Assembly: GCA_025716815.1 (NCBI GenBank)
Contig: JAIXMN010000003.1
Coordinates: 1,178,001-1,242,000, forward strand
DNA: 64,000 bases
DNA from: Dichotomocladium elegans
Lineage: Eukaryota > Mucoromycota > Mucoromycetes > Mucorales > Lichtheimiaceae
Direction: 5' to 3'
In this document: piece after piece, positions 61,649 to 64,000 of the stretch
Layout: each line of letters opens with the position of its first letter
Position numbering within the stretch: position 1 is the first letter of the stretch
The notes under the pieces: generated by a model
Told to the model about the DNA's origin: nothing
Databases searched by the model: none
The model's input: only the letters and a program-made list of their open reading frames with translations
Translations under genes and position numbers: made by a program

Positions 61649-61748
61649 TTTGATATATTGAAAGCAAAAAGAATGAAGAAGCGTAAGGCGAATGGTCAGT
61701 TATTTAAAGCGGAAAGGCATTTGTGCTTAGTGCATGTGACCGTTTGGT

Positions 61749-62073
61749 ATGGCGCATAAATCGGGCACTGGTGACGACAATTCTCCTACGTATGCTCAGA
61801 TTTACGCGAAATTCCGCAATGGCCCCATGAGCTGGGCAGTGCACCGCGCGATACTATTGGGTATCCAGAAGATTCATTCCATCTACCGCTATAAACCATC
61901 ATCCTTATGATCTCTATTGCGGAAGTTTAGAGGAGCTGATGCAGTATATTCATTCTCGCTGGAAGTTGAAACCACCTGGTCTGGCGGTGAATCGCTTCGC
62001 CAAAAACCCAGGGGCGGCGCCATTTCCCCCAAATTCGAAACCTTGGTGGCTTTTTACTTTTCGGGTCTGTTGA
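61749..62073 (+). CDS. Small orphan protein, two exons, or N-terminal exons of the Dus gene
   Basis: Exon 1 (61749-61860) encodes MAHKSGTGDDNSPTYAQIYA and RNGPMSWAVHRAILL. A 70-nt intron leads to exon 2 (61931-62073), which encodes EELMQYIHSRWKLKPPGLAV, FAKNPGAAPFPPN and KPWWLFTFRVC. The product is 84 aa and in phase. I do not recognise it. The stop is only 16 bp before the best start of the downstream dihydrouridine synthase. A GTCTGT donor at 62065 and TTGCCCAG acceptor at 62146 would instead fuse these exons in frame to that enzyme. Both models are possible from sequence alone. Confidence 0.6.
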
Positions 62074-62089
62074 ATCCTGCTGACCCGAT

Positions 62090-63495
62090 ATGAAATCTTT
62101 CGGGCACTGCCTTCAACGGGCGCCAAGTAGGCGATGTATTGCCCAGCTGGCGACCAGGAGGTTAAGTAGACCAGTGAGTGTTGCTCCCATGGTCGACATT
62201 TCAACACCTGTAAGCAATCTGCAGCAGCACTGCTTGACTCTCTTGTCCCTGGAAACTAATGACATGCCAATAAGCATTTCCTGGAGCTGCTGCATATAAT
62301 CTCCGGCCCACGTTATGCATACTATACCGAAATGCACTTTTCGCGGGCAATTCTGGAACATGCCAATCGACTCTTCGCATTCCTTGGTCCTCCACGTCCT
62401 AATATTATTGTCCAGCTCGGTGGAGCAGATCCGAAGGAAATGGCTCAAGCAGCAACCATTCTCGCCTCGCAGGGTTACCAGGAGATTAATATTAATGTCG
62501 GCTGTCCCAGTAAGGCGGTACAGCATGGACAGTTCGGTGCTGTTCTGATGAAATCGCCCGAACTGGTAGCCGAGATCGTCGAGGAGATGCAAAAGGCTGT
62601 CCAGATCCCTATCACTCTAAAATGCCGAATCGGCGTGGATAGGCTCGACTCCTTTGATTTCTTGCACACCTTTGTGGACACGATCGTTTCCCATACCACT
62701 GCACACTTGCCACATTTAATTGTCCACGCACGCAAGTGTTTGCTGAAGGGCTTGACACCAAAGCAGAATAGAACCGTCCCGCCACTTAATTACGACAGGG
62801 TCTTTGAGCTTGCTGGGGCTTTTCCAGAAATACCCATTTCGATTAACGGCGGATTCACCGAGGCATCAGACATTAAAGGCGTACTGGAACGGGTGGACGG
62901 GTGCATGATTGGAAGAAAAAGTGAGAAACAGAAAGGGGCCGCATGCGATTGGCCCAAAAGTGCACAGTGCATGGTTGGCGTTTGATTGCAAAAGTGTTGA
63001 CTCCTTCCACCCTTTTTTTTTACCGTGTAACAGTTATGAATTCTCCCTTGTTTCTTCAGGAACTGGATCACGGTAAGACTTGGATATGGAAAAGAACTTC
63101 AGGTCTTTATCCTAGTGTATTGATTTCGTATCGACCTCTAGTATTGAATAGGATACCAAAAGAGCAACACAAGTCCCTGAGCACTATTTTATCCGAATAC
63201 ATAGGCAAGTTTGTAAAAACCCAAAGTATCACTTTTACATGCGACGAAGCCTAAAACAAAGACAATCATTGCAGATTATGTCGAGCGACTTCCCCTCCAT
63301 CAAATTCATGCATCCAATGCTGCTCGCCTTCCTCCCATGACCATCCTCACCAAACCATTGACTGTCCTGTTCAGCGGTTGCGAAGGCCGGGCCTTTCGCC
63401 GCCATCTCGCGGACGAACTGAGACATCCTGAACAAGGCATTGCCAAGATTGTCAAAGGTGCACTAACTAAAGCGGACATTCCGATAGCCTTGTAA
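62090..63495 (+). CDS. DusA-type tRNA dihydrouridine synthase
   Basis: This FMN enzyme reduces uridine to dihydrouridine in tRNA. The start at 62090 gives an Arg-rich, acid-free leader (MKSFGHCLQRAPSRRCIAQL) that could target mitochondria. The core begins VSVAPMVDISTP and continues after an intron as HFLELLHIISGPRYAYYTEM. Then follow NIIVQLGGADPKEMAQAA, ININVGCPSKAVQHGQFGAV with the catalytic Cys, HARKCLLKGLTPKQNRTVPP and ISINGGFTEASD. The HARK-x3-GL-x-PKxNR-x-VPPL block is diagnostic of the DusA subfamily (bacteria, plants and some protists), not Dus1-4 of yeast. One or more small exons between 62921 and 63270 are not fully resolved. The last exon ends with TKPLTVLFSGCEGRAFRRHL and stops at 63495. 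Confidence 0.85.
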
Positions 63496-63667
63496 AAGAA
63501 AAGAGCCCATAGATGTTATTACTGGATTGACGTAATGTGCGTATTTACTCTATTTTCCTTTTTGCTGCCTTGCGACGCATGAATCAAATAACAAGAGCTT
63601 GGATGGATGTGGAAGGAAGGGTGGGGTCGATAATGTACATCATGCAATATGGCTATGTCTTGTTCTC

Positions 63668-64000
63668 TTAGTGTGAAAGATACTTTCTGCCCTTTGCAAG
63701 TCGTCTGGCAATCACGCGGCGTCCGTTCTTTTTCGTCATGCGAGAAAGAAATCCGTGGCGTCTTTTGCGAACCAAATTCGAAGGTTGAAATGTGTTGCCG
63801 TAGGTGACGAAGCGCATCTGCGTTGCGAAGGGATTGGTCCAGCCAACGCCAAGAAGACCTGTGGTGGTCGTACTGGTGACAGAGGGGGTTTGTCAAAGGC
63901 TCTTAGCAACAACCCGGATTTTGTTCAAGTCAGAATCAAAAATCATACCTTTGGGTAACGCTAGATCCGGGAAAAACCGAGGTAGCAGCAGCAGGTCGCA
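63668..64000 (-). CDS. MRPL34: Mitochondrial ribosomal protein bL34m (5' truncated)
   Basis: The last exon encodes [20 protein letters not shown], then [20 protein letters not shown] and AKGRKYLSH before the stop at 63668. [13 protein letters not shown] and the [16 protein letters not shown] tail are the whole of the bL34 signature. A GTATGA donor near 63957 and a CCAG acceptor near 63885 split it from an upstream exon ([15 protein letters not shown]) that runs off the window end. The Arg/Leu-rich N-terminal part fits a mitochondrial presequence. bL34m is a small component of the mitochondrial large subunit near the exit region. It is tail-to-tail with the Dus gene. Confidence 0.88.

Overview
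This 64 kb window is nuclear DNA of a filamentous fungus, most likely an early-diverging one (Mucoromycota, probably Mucorales). The evidence is many short introns (about 39-140 nt), AT-rich gaps with microsatellites, genes kept in Mucoromycota but lost from much of Dikarya (CRIPT, a BRD8-like bromodomain protein, a DusA-type dihydrouridine synthase), and a decayed DDE transposase of a type I know from Mucorales. Species assignment is inference. All gene models were spliced by eye. Where exon lengths were summed, the spliced coding length is a multiple of three.

Layout. 1-14.3 kb: 3' part of a BRD8-like bromodomain gene (+), an orphan gene (-), a large P5-type ATPase with an unusual secreted-type N-terminus (+), CRIPT (+) overlapping tail-to-tail with a small orphan (-), a DUF1749 alpha/beta hydrolase (+) and actin-related protein ARP8 (-). 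15.7-24.6 kb: the uracil-catabolism protein URC4 (+), a Yap/AP-1-type bZIP factor (-), a long coiled-coil protein (-) and a bHLH factor (-). 26.6-33 kb: VMS1/ANKZF1 (+), with a possible small gene opposite its start, then an ankyrin-repeat protein (+). 34.7-36 kb: a dead Tc1/mariner-like transposase. 37.8-46.7 kb: a CAMK-like Ser/Thr kinase (+), a RasGEF-domain protein with a PAM2-like motif (-), a secreted repeat protein with dibasic processing sites (+) and heat shock factor HSF (-). 47.4-57.5 kb: TatD nuclease (+), proteasome ATPase RPT2 (-), a nucleolar-type FKBP (+), YPT6/RAB6 (-) and SWC4/DMAP1 (+). 57.7-64 kb: glucose-6-phosphate dehydrogenase (-), a small orphan (-), a small orphan (+) that nearly touches a DusA-type tRNA dihydrouridine synthase (+), and the 3' part of mitochondrial ribosomal protein bL34m (-).

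The genes do not form one pathway. Three encode chromatin-complex subunits (BRD8-like and SWC4/DMAP1 of NuA4/TIP60-SWR1, ARP8 of INO80). Several others serve protein quality control and stress (HSF, RPT2, VMS1, FKBP). The most unusual features are the secreted five-repeat kexin-type precursor at 43.6-44.3 kb, the P5 ATPase with a signal peptide and cysteine-rich ectodomain, the RasGEF protein with a PAM2-like motif and four W-x-G-Y repeats, four GC-AG introns in three genes between 47.6 and 56.9 kb, and the start-codon-only first exon of RPT2.
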